DNA of 64,000 nt from Siphlonurus alternatus (Eukaryota; Arthropoda; Insecta; Ephemeroptera; Siphlonuridae): the NCBI GenBank assembly GCA_949825025.1, contig OX463783.1, positions 18,085,533 to 18,149,532 of the forward strand. The letters are read 5' to 3'. The translations under genes were made by a program, and so were the position numbers. The notes beneath the pieces were generated by a model. The model was not told the origin of the DNA. It ran no database searches and worked only from the letters and a program-made list of their open reading frames with translations. Of this stretch, positions 12,908 through 42,853 are shown piece by piece (within the stretch, counting starts at the first letter, position 1; every line of letters begins with the position of its first letter).

Positions 12908-13131
12908 GTATATATCGTCCCTCGTCCGCAATAATGAGCTCTGCCTACCATATGATCTCGTTGCAATAATGAGCTATCTGCTATTTCAAGTGAGTCAAAT
13001 TTTGAGCTTTATTTTATATCTAATTTACAGCTCATAATTGCGCTCAACTGAAATAGCAGACAGCTCATTATTGGAACGAAAGATCATGGGGAGGCAGATA
13101 GCTCATTATTTCGGACGAGGGACGATATACT
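12908..13131. mobile_element. foldback element, family B0
   Basis: Arms TATATCGTCCCTCGTCCG and its complement CGGACGAGGGACGATATA lie about 220 bp apart, with inner matches ATAATGAGCT and AGCTCATTATT repeated. A single arm of the same element recurs at 15416-15465, and a diverged full copy lies at 23919-24065. Confidence 0.85.
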
Positions 13132-15463
13132 GCAGTGTCTGCAGGATACGATCGCATTCCCACGCAAATCCTATAAGGATTTAGAAAATTCAAAGGTGGT
13201 TTCTTGGATAAAAAAAAAAGTTAAGGGTAAGATAACACGAACAATCGATTGTTGTAGTCCCATTTGATTAACGTGCAAACCTTAGCAACCTCATAATAAT
13301 TCTGAATTGTTTTTGAGAGACAGTTCTTAGCACCAAAAAAACGTGGAAAAAATTTCAAAACAATCGGACGATCCAATTTTTTTAAATTAATTTCTTAGTT
13401 TAGGTCTCCATGGGAAAGCCCTATACTGAAAATTTAAAATATTCATATAAAAAAATTAGATCGTCCGATTGTTTTGAAATTTTTTCCAAATTTTTTTGGT
13501 GTGAAGAACTGTCTCAAAAAAAAAAAAAAAAACAAAAAAAAAAAAAAAAAACAGAATTATTATGAGGTTGCTAAGGTTTACATTGCATGTTAATCAAATG
13601 GGACTACAACAATCGATTGTTCGTGTTATCTTACATCTTGCCCTTAAGCCTGTTTCAATAGGTCTGTTCGTAAATACACAATCAGAAAGAATATATTTTT
13701 TGTGATGAACCTTCTGTACATGGAACATAAGGTTCATCACAAATAATTGATTCTTTCTGATTGTGTATTTACGAACAGACCTAATGGAACTGTCAAAATT
13801 AGATAGCTTCACATTTTAACTCAAGGGTCACTAAGTCATTAGGGGTTGTTTCCACAATTTTTTAATATAACACCATTAGATATTCAGCGTGCTCTGAAAC
13901 CATTAAAAACAATTTTTTGTGCAGATGGGACAAAATTTTTCTATCGACTTAATTTAACATGGAAATTAACCCCATAAGGAAGAAATGCAAATCGTGAATC
14001 CACCCCTAAAACAGCATTAAAAAGAATGTTTTGAAAAAAAATAAAAATAAACACAAGCAATCATGTGCCTGAAACTTACAATTAACCCTCGGCTTTTTAT
14101 GTGATGTGCTAAATTTCATGCAGCTTTCTATATAGATGAAAGTATCATCCCGAAGAAAATTTAGCACGAAATCGGAACACGTACCATATATTCTTGCATG
14201 TCTGTGTTATAATTAAACCTTTGTTTGTATGATTTTTTTGACGACGTAGCTCCTTCTGATCAACGTTTGGTGGTTGTTCACTTTGTGTATGAGCATTTGC
14301 CTTTTTCAGCCACCAATTGGGTTATTTTTGTTTCCTCCCAAATATGTAATTTTTTGACCCAATAAACAATTATTGTTATTATTATTTGTTGTGAACGCCA
14401 CCTTATATTGCTGGATTTTATCCAAATATAATTAATTAAATTTATATAAATCTTTTATTTTAACACAACATACTATATATGGTATAAAATTAATGAATTA
14501 TAGCTGAAACATACATTTATTATATACTATAATATAATTATATATACTTATTTATTATACAGAAATAGGAACAACAGCAACATGCAGACAAAGAAATAGA
14601 CATAACAAAGAATAAAAAAAAAGAAAAAAATGATGGTGTTATATAAAGTATAGTGAGCGATTGCATTTCTTTTGAAAATTTTAGTTTCTAAAAATAGTTT
14701 AACCTGCCCTCTATTGAGAAATGAAAACTAAAAAATTCCGCGCGTCTCAAATTGCTTAATTCGCCACAAAAAATTCCCGTTTATTGTCAGATTTCGGAGG
14801 CTTTTTACCTAAACTTCGTGTGAACTATGGTATCAATTAAAAAATATCTATAAAACGTAATATAATATTATGAATTATGGTGAATTCTTTAATGTTTTTT
14901 TTTTTTTTTTTTTTTACGGAGCCGGAAAAAATATCTTGAAAATCCCTATGGGAATTAAGGGTAAGATAACACGAACAATCGATTGTTGATAGTCCCATTT
15001 GATTAACATGTAAACCTTAGCAACCTCATAATAATTCTGATTTTTTTTTTTAGAGACGGTTCTTAGTTCTTAGCACTAAAAAAATATGGAAAAAATTTCA
15101 AAACAATCGGACGATCCAATTTTTTTAAATGAATTTTTTAAATTTTCATAGGGCTTTCCCATGGAGACCTAAACTAAGAAATTAATTTAAAAAAATTGGA
15201 TCGTCCAATTGTTTTGAAATTTTTTCCATATTTTTTTGGTGCCAAGAACTGTCTCTCAAAAACAATTCAGAATCATTATGACTAGCAACATTTGATTGTC
15301 CGTGTTATCTTACCCTTAACTTTTTTTTTTATCCCAGAAACCACCTTTGAATTTTCTAAATCCTTATAGGATTTGCGTGCATGGGAATGCGATCGTATCC
15401 TGCAGACACTGCAGTATATCGTCCCTCGTCCGAAATAATGAGCTATCTGCCTCCCCATGATCT
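13088..15463. mobile_element. compound inverted-repeat element, 2.4 kb
   Basis: The block 13088-13648 is repeated as its reverse complement at about 14957-15463. Shared landmarks in mirrored order are GATCATGGGGAGGCAGATAG, GACACTGCAG or its complement, ATCCTATAAGGATTTAGAAA and GGGTAAGATAACACGAACAA. Each arm itself contains a complete foldback of about 400 bp (13224-13648 and 14957-15318). The 1.3-kb centre has no open frame of note and contains another hairpin. Two foldbacks in opposite orientation thus flank a noncoding core. Confidence 0.8.
13659..13783. mobile_element. 125-bp hairpin element
   Basis: Nearly perfect arms AGGTCTGTTCGTAAATACAC and GTGTATTTACGAACAGACCT flank an inner pair around TGTGATGAACCTT. 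It is inserted immediately inside the left arm of the compound element. Confidence 0.9.
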
Positions 15464-15469
15464 TTGGTT

Positions 15470-16240
15470 TTAGTTGCAAACTTGCAATATATATGCCAGC
15501 TTGGTGAGCCTGAGTGATATGGTGATATATATATGACATATATGTACCATATGCTGAAATGTATAATTTCAAATAATTTTTGAGTTTAGATCAAATTGAA
15601 CCATTTTTTACTAATTATAATTATATATAAATTAATATATAGTTTAAATGGTTTTTCGAGATAAAACGCTGTTTATTTATTTATTTATTTTTATTTTGGA
15701 ACAACTGGTTGTACATACAACATGGTTCACGTCAGACACTGAAAACAAAACATAAAACATTGCATAATCGATATAAATTTTAACCATTTATAAATACAAT
15801 AATAAAAAAGTCAATTATTAACAGGTACATTAATCATAACACTTTCACTAATTTTGTTACTAAAATATGATTTCACTGAATCTTTTTCAATCAATATCTT
15901 TTTTAAACTCTTTTTAAAAACAACGTCACTTTCAATATTTTTGATACTATTTGGCAAGAAATCATAAATTTTTGCAGTTTGATAAAAAGAACTTTTCTCG
16001 AACTGAGCAGTGAACTCAACTGTATTTTATAATATATGGATTAATTATGAAAAATAAAATGTTATAGCTGAAATTAAAATTAACGCGTGATTATCTTTTA
16101 ATTGCGCATGATATAATATATGGCTCTATTATATTATATATGATGGATACATATTGTTATATTATATATATAGCTATAATGCATTTTTTAATAAATTAAA
16201 TTTTTTTCAATTAAATTTGATCTATTAATTAATTGCAAGC
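15470..16240. other. A+T rich DNA, nothing recognised
   Basis: No exon-like stretch. One pale stretch (15660-16020) is less repetitive but has only short frames. Confidence 0.5.
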
Positions 16241-16319
16241 TTATTATATTATATTATATTATATTATATTATATTATATTATATTATATTATATTATATT
16301 ATATTATATTATATTATAT
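16241..16319. repeat. (ATTAT)n pentanucleotide microsatellite
   Basis: About 79 bp of period-5 repeat with almost no interruptions. Confidence 0.95.
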
Positions 16320-16432
16320 GCAGTAGATAAAATTTTATATGGACGCATGCAATTAATGCTGTAAAACTTTTTATCTAATAAAGTTTTTTATTTCCTTATT
16401 TGTATTTTTTAAGTATAATTAACGTAATTATA

Positions 16433-16436
<4 letters not shown>

Positions 16437-16486
<50 letters not shown>

Positions 16487-16866
16487 AAACCCTATTGGGT
16501 ACTTCTATTTACTAAATACATACTACTTGAAACCCCGAACCTTCCGAAACCCTAACTTGAGCGTTTCGCGGGCTCTTCTGGAACGGGGGCGGCCACGGCC
16601 TTGCAAATCCATCCCGGCATTTGCCTGCGGCTGAGGGAAACGTGGAAACCTCAGCCAGGATGGACGCTACAGCTTTTGTCAATGAACCGGAAGTGCAATG
16701 GTCCAAAGCCAGGGGAACCACATAGTGGAAAAGCGCAACGTTTTACCCCTGGGTGGGAAACGTGGTTTTTGTTGAAAATGGTCACCCATCCAACTACTAA
16801 CCACGCGCGGCGTTGCTTGACTTCGGTGATCTGACGAGACCCGGTCAAGCGCACTGCGCCACACCT
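16437..16866 (-). mobile_element. 5S rRNA-derived SINE (SINE3 type) with poly(A) tail
   Basis: On the minus strand the head reads GGTCTCGTCAGATCACCGAA, GTCAAGCAACGCCGCGCGTG and GTTAGTAGTTGGATGGGTGACC-like sequence (16845-16780). This is the internal promoter region of 5S rRNA (A box, intermediate element, C box), where canonical 5S has GGTTAGTACTTGGATGGG. A roughly 290-bp body of high G+C follows and ends in an unbroken 46-nt A tail (T on the plus strand, 16437-16482). This matches the SINE3 class transcribed by Pol III. No clear target duplication was found. The short frames inside are not genes. Confidence 0.85.
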
Positions 16867-17189
16867 TCCATATTATTTATGTATATGTTATTATTTATCT
16901 GATCATGTCAATTTAAATGAAATATATTGAAATGCAATTTCTTTTACACAATTTTAGGTATTTTAATACAATCGATTACATACAATATAAATATTACATA
17001 TATATATATTACATTTGAATATTTATTTATTATAAATAATATAAATATTATAATCATGATATATAATATATATATATATTATATATATACGTATATATTT
17101 AAATGCATTTTTTTCTTTTTACTATATAATAAATATAATTTTTATTCTTTGATTCAAACATTGGCGTGATGTTTTTGTTTAGTTGTAGT

Positions 17190-17400
17190 TCCCATTTCAG
17201 TGGTTCTTAGCGTCCCGGCGGGGCAGAACAACATAAGATCGCAGGAGGTTGACACGGAGCGACACGGAGCAAGCGATGGGTAGACGGCCATTTAGAATAT
17301 ATGCAGATTTGCCTCATAGCACCTGCCAGCGATCCAGGCGAGCAGGGAACTGCAGGAGGTTGCTCACGATGCTGCTGCTTTATTCCAAGTCAATATGAAA
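17190..17400. other. G+C richer patch of unknown nature
   Basis: A 200-bp island containing the adjacent duplication GACACGGAGC-GACACGGAGC. Frames are interrupted on the minus strand, and the plus-strand frame is short. It could be an old repeat, or a noncoding exon. Confidence 0.3.
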
Positions 17401-17499
17401 CAATGGAATTTTTATCTCCATTGAAATTTCATTTGTATTTATTTTTTTTATTAATTCACTACAGAAAATCCTCTCATTACAAAATAAAATAAATTTGCT

Positions 17500-20170
17500 A
17501 TGACTATAATACGAGTAATAATATAATATTAATTAATGCTAATATTATCGAATGCTGATGCGTACGTGCATCATGGATAATGAATTGATCTTAAAATTAA
17601 CAAATATAATTTTAGTGTCTTAGAATATAATATAGAGAGGCTATATATAGCTATAGCCTAATTAGCTAGCTGATGCCAGAGCTTTTGCATGAGTACAAAA
17701 ATATTATTTCATATATTACTAATAATTAATTAGATAATATATTAATATATATTATATTATAATTATTTCTATTATATCTCTCATCTGAGTCATAATTTAA
17801 ATATATATATAACTCGTGGAACTCACCTACTGCATACATGACCAAAATGTGTCAATTGCCCCAAAATACCAACCAACCATCACCTGCTCACCTGAAATAA
17901 TTATTGTTTGTTTATAAAACATAATGATAATATAACAAATACAACTATTAAAAGCTATCGGCCAGTTAAAAAAGCGGAAAAAGTGCTGCTATATAATATT
18001 AGCTTTTTAAGATATTATAGATTTTTTTTGAGGGTTTCAAAATTACATATTATGTACGTGTATTACAGTTTTGTAATTTAAATAATTAATGAAAACAGTA
18101 ACAAAATTTCAATTTACCATATTTATTTTATTCTGTTTTTAATCACTTGGAAATTACATTCAAAGAATCTCCATAAAATCACACAAAACAGGCACATATC
18201 CTGCAATGAAATATTTTTAATTACTAGACCATTTTATTATTATTATTTTTTTTTTTTTAGAATTAAAATTTAGATTTTAAACTTGAAATAAGAAGATAGA
18301 GAAGAATTTGAAATCAAATTGCAATAAATCATTCTTGTAAACCCCATACACACAAAAATCACTAGGGAGAAAAAAAAAGGAGGAAAAACAAACAGATGTT
18401 ACAACATACAACAAATATAGGGAAAGAAACAAATTGTTGAAAAATATTTACAATTACAACTATCACTAGCTAGGTAATACAATTAAATTTAAAATTATGT
18501 AATTAAATCATAACTGCATGTATTGTAATAATATTAAAAAAAGTGAAATGTTTTCATATTGCGGTATTTTAATCAAAAAAATAAAATGAAAAAAAAAGGC
18601 AAATTAAGTTTTGTTTTGACATATAGTTTAAATATTATAATTAAATTCATATATCCCATGACCATATAATTAATTACTATTTAAAGATTTTTTCCCCAAA
18701 AACACGACAGATAGTATTTATAATTATTTTATTTTTACATGGTAATAATTGTGTCTTGTGCTTTCCCTTTCAAAGTCTTGATAAGAAAATAAAGAAGTTA
18801 AGTTCAATTTCTGGTTGTAATGTTTTTAAAATTATTAATTAAATTCAAACAACAGCTCCAAAAAATATGAACCCAAAATTGCTTTATAGTATTTTTAAGA
18901 CTCCATTATTAGAAGATATATAAAATATTTCTGCTTGCTGTCTTAAAATAAAATTCTTGTTGGTGTCATTATTACTACATATAATACTTATCAAGCTATT
19001 TGAAAGAGATTTTGGTTTGGTATTGATAACTTGCAGCCCTTTCTTTGTAAAAAAAGCTTACCGTAAGGGAAAATTAATTGAAAAAAAAAAAATGATAACA
19101 TTAACGATTATTTACATTCCGTAACACACATAAAGTTATGATAATTCAAAAGCTGTAGGTTTACAAAAAGTTTTGAATATTTTAAATGGCATGAGAATTA
19201 AATAATGTTTCAAACCTATTAAATCCAATTCCTACATAGGGTGCAGAATTATAACTTGCAGACAACAAGAAAGCAAGGGTAAAAAATAAATATAACTTTA
19301 ACAAAAGCCCAAACACTAATTTTTATTAAAACATTTAAAATTTCATCATATGAATTGTACATTTTTTATGTAAATATGTATTTTTTTAAGTTTTTACTTT
19401 GGAAGGAGCAATCGACTAAAAATAGTGAAAACAATTAAACTAGATAATTTAAAGACTAATTTAGAAAGGGCTGCAAAATGTTTATAAAGCAGAAGTTCCA
19501 TAGTGGATGAATCCCATTTGTATAATCCAATTTAAGGTATACACTAGCTGCATACTAACAGTACTAATAACTTTTAGCATGGTAAATATACTCCACATGG
19601 ATAAAATTAAAGTTTCCTTATCACAAACAGTCTTAGTAGCCAATATGGGTTGTTTTTAAAGGGCCTGGTGATTGAAAATTAAAGCAGTTAATTGCTGTAA
19701 TTAATTTGTAGTAAAGATACCAGTAGTTGACTTAAAAAAAAATAAAACATAAGTGTCTCACTAAGAAACGGTATTGGGCATCTAGTGTGCAGACTGGGTA
19801 TTAGCAGCCCCAGAGAGTACTATGAACATTGCAATGCTGAAAAACAAGTTTTGCCGTTGGTAACCAACCAAGCAACAATTAATAGAAAAATTGCAATAAT
19901 GAGGGCTCTTACAGGCTGTTGTTATTATCAGCTTGAACATTAATATTCAAGCATACCCATTCTTTGTTAGGAAATTAAAGTAAGAATTCTTTGCTGTCTT
20001 TTTTTTTTTTTTGACACCCATCAACAACTTGCTCCAATTTGCTGACGTTGACGATTTGACTCCCAAGTTGTTCTTAATTGAAGATACATTTATGTGTACC
20101 AAAAGACAGTTCCTATTTTAAATCCCCCCATCTACAAATCATATTGGCGGTAAGACTGCTATGACTGGGT
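17500..20170 (-). other. OGT 3' flank, probable 3' UTR in part
   Basis: A+T rich DNA downstream of the OGT stop with no plausible exon on either strand. Several AATAAA-type signals occur on the minus strand (for example TTTATT on the plus strand near 19322 and 18122), so the polyadenylation site cannot be chosen from sequence alone. A 45-bp stretch near 17838 recurs, diverged, near 54297. Confidence 0.4.
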
Positions 20171-38031
<17,861 letters not shown>

Positions 38032-38149
38032 CTCTTAATACAACGTTTAATGCAGGCAAAACATCCTTTTGTCTCTTGCGTTTCCTCGTGAGGGATATGA
38101 GGAACTCTTGCTCCTGTCCCGCGTGAAGTCGATGGACTTTCCTCATCAT
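38032..38149 (-). CDS. putative internal exon, product unknown
   Basis: On the minus strand a pyrimidine-rich tract ends in CGTCGTCAG. It is followed by 118 bp open in one frame as MMRKVHRLHAGQEQEFLISL then TRKRKRQKDVLPALNVVLR, up to AGAG/GTACAA. A second frame reads SSTSSDDEESPSTSRGTGAR, low-complexity and also open. The patch is clearly less A+T rich than its surroundings. It is not TPR-like, so it is unlikely to be the missing OGT exon, although it lies 1.6 kb upstream of the last exon found. It may belong to a 5' UTR or to another gene. Confidence 0.25.
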
Positions 38150-38159
38150 CTGACGACGT

Positions 38160-39490
38160 AGAGGACGTGCCAGTCGAGGAATTATTTGAGGAATGGAAGG
38201 GGGAATCATTGGGAAGAATTGTAATGATTGTGTATACGACAATACATTGGTAATCCATCGTAATAACGATAAATATTGATAATAGTATAACGCACAATAG
38301 GCCACAATAGGAAAATTGGTCATAATCCAACTAACTTTATAATAATTTATTATTTTATTATAATTAAAAACACTAATTACATCAATATATTATTTTTAGA
38401 ATCATTGTTTATAACAATGCAAAATGCAGGGAGTACTTATTTTTATTAATATTATTATTTCAATAAAAAATAGTAGTTAACATTTAAATATTTTTGATTG
38501 TACTTAATAATTCGACATAATATATTTTTTATTTTTAATTACACCTGAGTTACATTTAAAAATAAAATTTAGACGTATTTTTATTAAACGAATTATTAAA
38601 ATTTATTTAGTAAAACAATAACCGATGTTAATTAAATATGTTATATTTTTTTAAGAACCAGCTAAATGCAAATAACGAATAAAACTATTAAATTATTCAT
38701 TTTCAAATATATAGTATACGATATAATATATATAAAAAATTTAATATATAAACTAATTAATTAAACAATCTACATAAAATTCGTTTGACTCAAAAAAACA
38801 TTACGATAATACTTCGAGTTAATTGGACATTTAAACACCTGAGTATTTATTTTTTTTAATTAAGCACAGTTAGCAATTAGTCTTAAAATTTTCCCCAAAA
38901 AAATTATAGTATAAAGTTAATTACTTACATACGATTGGACTTTTCAAAATAATAATTGATTACATGCAATTTACCAGCAATACAACATGTTCACACCGAT
39001 TAAATAGTAAACACAGCGATGATTATTAAAACACGCACTTTTTTTTTAACCAAATAATGTAGTTGTCATAAGCTCCTTTTTTTTTTTTTTGAAATTATTT
39101 ACTGCAAATTTTACTGATTATAAAATTGTTGAACACTTATTATTTCTTGAGCAACTATAAAATTTTGTTATTGAACAAAATAATAAGAACTTAGCACCAT
39201 TTAAAAAATTAAGCTCATTATTAAAAAAAATTCTTGGACATTCAAAATACTGCACTTATAAAATATATATTTCTTATATTTTGTTTTCTTATTATTTTTT
39301 ACGCTTTTAATAAATTTTGAGCTTTTTGATTTTTATAGATGATTTTTTTTTTCTAATTTATTATTATTCTTATTTTGAGCAGGGTTAAGAAATGGGGTAA
39401 AACAGGATATAGAAGGAGGGATGTAAAGAAGGAAAAAATGTTTTTTAAAAAGTCCTCCCTCTATACAGTACGCTAGCTTGCTTGATTCTG
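38160..39490. other. A+T rich DNA, nothing recognised
   Basis: Very A+T rich, with short homopolymer runs and no repeats shared with the rest of the window. Confidence 0.6.
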
Positions 39491-39496
39491 ACTATA

Positions 39497-39720
39497 CTAG
39501 ATATCTGCTGTGAAAATTTTGCGCTGCTGTGGTGCTCTTGTAACTCTCTCCCTTCTACCTACAAAATACTCGTTTGTGATTGGTTCTTGTTGCCAGTGAC
39601 GAAACGTCTGGTTGCCTAGCAACGTTAAAAAACCCCGCCACACTGCCGAGGAGGAGAAATAATCATTCAGCAGAGAGAAAATCCGGGGAGCAAACGGCAA
39701 ACGTAACTTTTAACCGATAC
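39497..39720. promoter_or_regulatory. promoter-like island with RFX-type X-box and CCAAT box
   Basis: A 220-bp G+C richer island. It holds ATTGG (39579-39583, an inverted CCAAT box) and GTTGCCTAGCAAC (39611-39623), which fits the RFX consensus GTNRCC-N-RGYAAC. No TATA box is apparent. Orientation is unknown; a minus-strand start would point at OGT, 3 kb away, but the intervening DNA lacks the expected N-terminal exons. Confidence 0.35.
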
Positions 39721-40101
39721 CAGCTACCTTACTGACAATCTCATTCCATTTAATTAAAACACTTCAATTTTGATTTTTTTTTCGCATTTATAAGATTATA
39801 AATTTTATCTCGTCGCTAGAGGATAAAAAAATCTTTTAAAGATGAGTAAGATCATGGCATTAAATTATTTTTGGAAAGCCAACAAAAATTAAAAGAAATA
39901 AAATATTAAAAAACTAATTTTTTTTTTAATTCGTATAAAGAATAATAAATGAGCTGGTGTGGTGCACAGTGTAATTCGAAAATGTGATTTCAATGATAAA
40001 AATATGCAAATTCAATTATCATTTTATCAAGAATATAAATCAATACATCATGGTGATTAAACATTTAAATTAATTTTATAACAATTTGTTTGATAAATTC
40101 T

Positions 40102-40105
40102 ACCC

Positions 40106-40135
<30 letters not shown>
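40102..40135. repeat. (GA)n tract
   Basis: CAGAGAGAGAGAGAGAGAG with a few interruptions. Confidence 0.85.
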
Positions 40136-40137
<2 letters not shown>

Positions 40138-40579
40138 CAAGTAGCTCTGATAATCTCGCGCGGAATCGTTATTATTCAACTATTTCTCACACTCCATAAA
40201 TTTGTCTTTAGAAATTTATTCTGTATCGAAACATCAGTTTGCAACAATGGACAATCTTCATGCTTTTTTTATTGCATATCTAGTTAGAGCTAGGACCTCC
40301 GAGTTTTACTTAATTGTCATTTTTTTAACTCTCTTAAAATCGTGTTGCAAAACGCTGTGAAGTCATATTCATGCAAAATATTTAGCATGTAAGCATAGGG
40401 AAAGATAATATATGACACAGCATTTTTCTCCCTCGATTTTAAGGGTGTTATAGGGTTGACAAAAATATCGGAATAAAATTACAATACAAAACTTGAGGTC
40501 AAATATGCAATAAAGAAATTCCATGCAGGTTGTCCATTCATAAGAATATTTTATTTATGTAGGTGTATGAAGAACACCT

Positions 40580-40923
40580 TAAAGGCATACAGGCCTCAAA
40601 TTACAAATTAGACAGTCACCAAGTGGGTTTAGAGTAAATAATCAGCATTCGCATAATTTTTTTTCCACGCGTGATGCATCCGTGCGAAGTCGCAGTTCAA
40701 AGTAAGAAATTTAGTCCTTGATGACGTCACGAAGTCCTTGATGACGTCACAACTCAATGCTAATCGGTGCTAGCTGTGAGTTGTGACGTCAGCAATGACT
40801 TTCTTTGTAGCGCGATTTCGCACAGTCGCACCGCGCGCAACTAAAAATAATACGAATGTTTATTATAAACTCGAGCAACACTTAATGTCTGTCTAATTTG
40901 TAATTTAAGGCATGTATCCCTTT
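40580..40923. mobile_element. imperfect foldback with three TGACGTCA sites
   Basis: Outer arms include TTACAAATTAGACAG and CTGTCTAATTTGTAA. Inner arms include GCATTCGCATAATTTTTTTT and ATACGAATG. The left interior carries the tandem pair AGTCCTTGATGACGTCAC, giving sites at 40722 and 40742, and the right one at 40784. Confidence 0.75.
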
Positions 40924-41029
40924 AATACAGCACGTACTTATACACCCTCCCCCTCCATTTATTTGATATGCCGCATCACCTAGAGACAATGGTAATGAAG
41001 CTTTGTTTTTTTTTATAGAAAAAAAAGCA

Positions 41030-41155
41030 CCTAGACATCCTAAAAAAAGTTCAAGTTCACATCGCCTTCATAGAGTGCATGACAGCGCATACAAATGGAG
41101 TATAAAATAGCTTGGATTAAGTTTGTGATGTCCCAAGAGGTGCATGTTTTGAACC
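41030..41155 (+). repeat. dispersed repeat family E, copy 1
   Basis: Shares with the other copies the order CATCC-AAAA, GTTCA-CATCGCC, ATAGAGTGCATGACAGCG, ATACAAA and TGTGATGTCCCAAGAGGT. Confidence 0.6.
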
Positions 41156-41628
41156 GAGGTCTACAAAATCACTTTAAGAAAAGGCTTTTATATACTCCAG
41201 TGAGTTATATATTTTTATTAAAATTATAAAAAAAAAAAAATGTGTAAGATTCTATCTGTCAAAAACTGAAATTTTCATTTTCTTAAACATGTTATACTTC
41301 TTTTTACCATGATAAATACAGTGAAATAATCTTTACGAACGTTTGATGGGAGTTTCCTGTCCCAGTATCACCATAATGTATGGTATTTGATGTTATCACG
41401 CCATGTATTTCAAAAGTAATACACGAAGATTTATATTACGATGTATAAATTTATGAGGTACAATTTTTAAGAAAGAAATGTGTTGTAAAATAAGATAAAA
41501 CATTTTTTTCTCGATTAAAATATTACCATTTTTTTTAAGGTTTTCAATTTGATTAAGTAAAATTTTAAATCTTAGCTTAAGTAAAATTAATACCGTTTCT
41601 CGTTTTTTTTTATTATATATATTATATG

Positions 41629-41632
<4 letters not shown>

Positions 41633-41690
<58 letters not shown>
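41633..41690. repeat. (TA)n microsatellite
   Basis: About 58 bp of uninterrupted TA, followed by a second shorter run at 41724-41752. Confidence 0.95.
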
Positions 41691-41694
<4 letters not shown>

Positions 41695-41722
41695 ATGACA
41701 TATAGTAAGTTTTTCAACTTAC

Positions 41723-41755
<33 letters not shown>

Positions 41756-41839
41756 CGTACTTTACAATTTTCTTGCGAAGATTGCATGCATTTTTAAATA
41801 ATTAAATAATAATAATAAACACTATCTGCATTTTTTACA

Positions 41840-42130
41840 CCTTGGGACAGCACGAAATTTACCCCTGCCTCATTTGCTGGCGCTACTACAAGAGACAAAG
41901 AGAATCAGATTTGAAATTTTTTGGGCAGGTAAGAAAAAGCATCTAGTCTAGCCATCCCAAAAATGTAAAGTTCACCACACGTTAATTTCTGATATATACT
42001 GCGTGACCATGCCTACAAACAGAGCAGGGGTAAACTTTCATGGTGTCTCGAGGTATACGCTTACATCAAGCATTGCCTGATTTGCTGGAGTGACCAACAG
42101 TTGCAGATTTTCAAAAGAGGTAAAAAGAGC
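41840..42130 (+). repeat. dispersed repeat family E, copy 2
   Basis: Contains TTTACCCCTGCCTCATTTGC and GGCGCTAC, then CATCCCAAAAATGTAAAGTT, CACCACACG, CTGCGTGACCATGCCTACAA and GTGTCTCGAGGTATACGC, then a second ATTTGCTGGAGTGACC. Two monomers in tandem appear likely. Confidence 0.6.
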
Positions 42131-42269
42131 ACCTTGTGCCACCTTGCATGCCCATGGTGGCTCTATTTACTATGGTGCTGACACGGATAAGACCCATGTA
42201 TAAGGCTCGGCCAATCAGAGGGCATAATTTTTGTCACGTGACATCAATTACGCCCGGTGATTGGATCAA

Positions 42270-42395
42270 AAGTGGCCTGGACATCCGAAAAAAGTTCTAG
42301 TTAGCAACGTTCTCATAGACTGCGTGACAACGTCCACAAACATTCAGAGCGTAGAGGTAAAGTTGGTGCTGTCCATGCAAGGTGCACATAAAATG
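42270..42395 (+). repeat. dispersed repeat family E, copy 3
   Basis: CATCCGAAAAAAGTTCTAGTT, CATAGACTGCGTGACAACGT, CCACAAACA and GTAAAGTTGGTGCTGTCC follow the family order. Confidence 0.6.
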
Positions 42396-42700
42396 AAACA
42401 CGTGCAGTACTTAAATTTTCTCTATATTCTTACTTCAAGTAACGTCACGTCATAATTTTGAATTTTATTACATGAAAATACATTCACAGTTTTAGGTCAA
42501 CAACTATAATTTAATTTAAAAAAGTTTCATTTCTAAATTTTTTAGATGCAAGCATATAGTCAAATTTATTTGATAAACGTGCATGATGTTAGAAATTTTG
42601 CAAACAATTACTTTACTTATTTTATCTTCAAACTTCAAATTGGACCAATAGAAACTTCTCACTTCCGGGTGTTTCCGGCAAGAATTAATTTGACAAATAA

Positions 42701-42853
42701 CGCGATTCACGTAAGAGTTATCCAGAAAGATATATATTAATTATGCAGATTTCTCACTAAACACGATTAATATAATTTATTTAGTCCGTCACTAATAAAC
42801 GCGGTTAGTGAGAAACCTGGATATTTTTGTTAATGAATCGTGATTCGTGTATC
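42701..42853. repeat. imperfect inverted repeat, related to 44209-44369
   Basis: CGCGATTCACG and CGTGATTCG-like ends, with TTATCCAGA and TCTGGATA-type inner matches and the TTTCTCACTAA/TTAGTGAGAAA pair. It resembles a worn copy of the foldback 1.4 kb further on. Confidence 0.55.

Noticed and set aside
16512..16864. Several frames of 60-77 codons in a G+C rich block
   Set aside because: They fall inside the 5S-derived SINE, which explains their composition.
41396..41701. 101-codon frame with repeated Ile-Tyr
   Set aside because: Translation of the (TA)n microsatellite.
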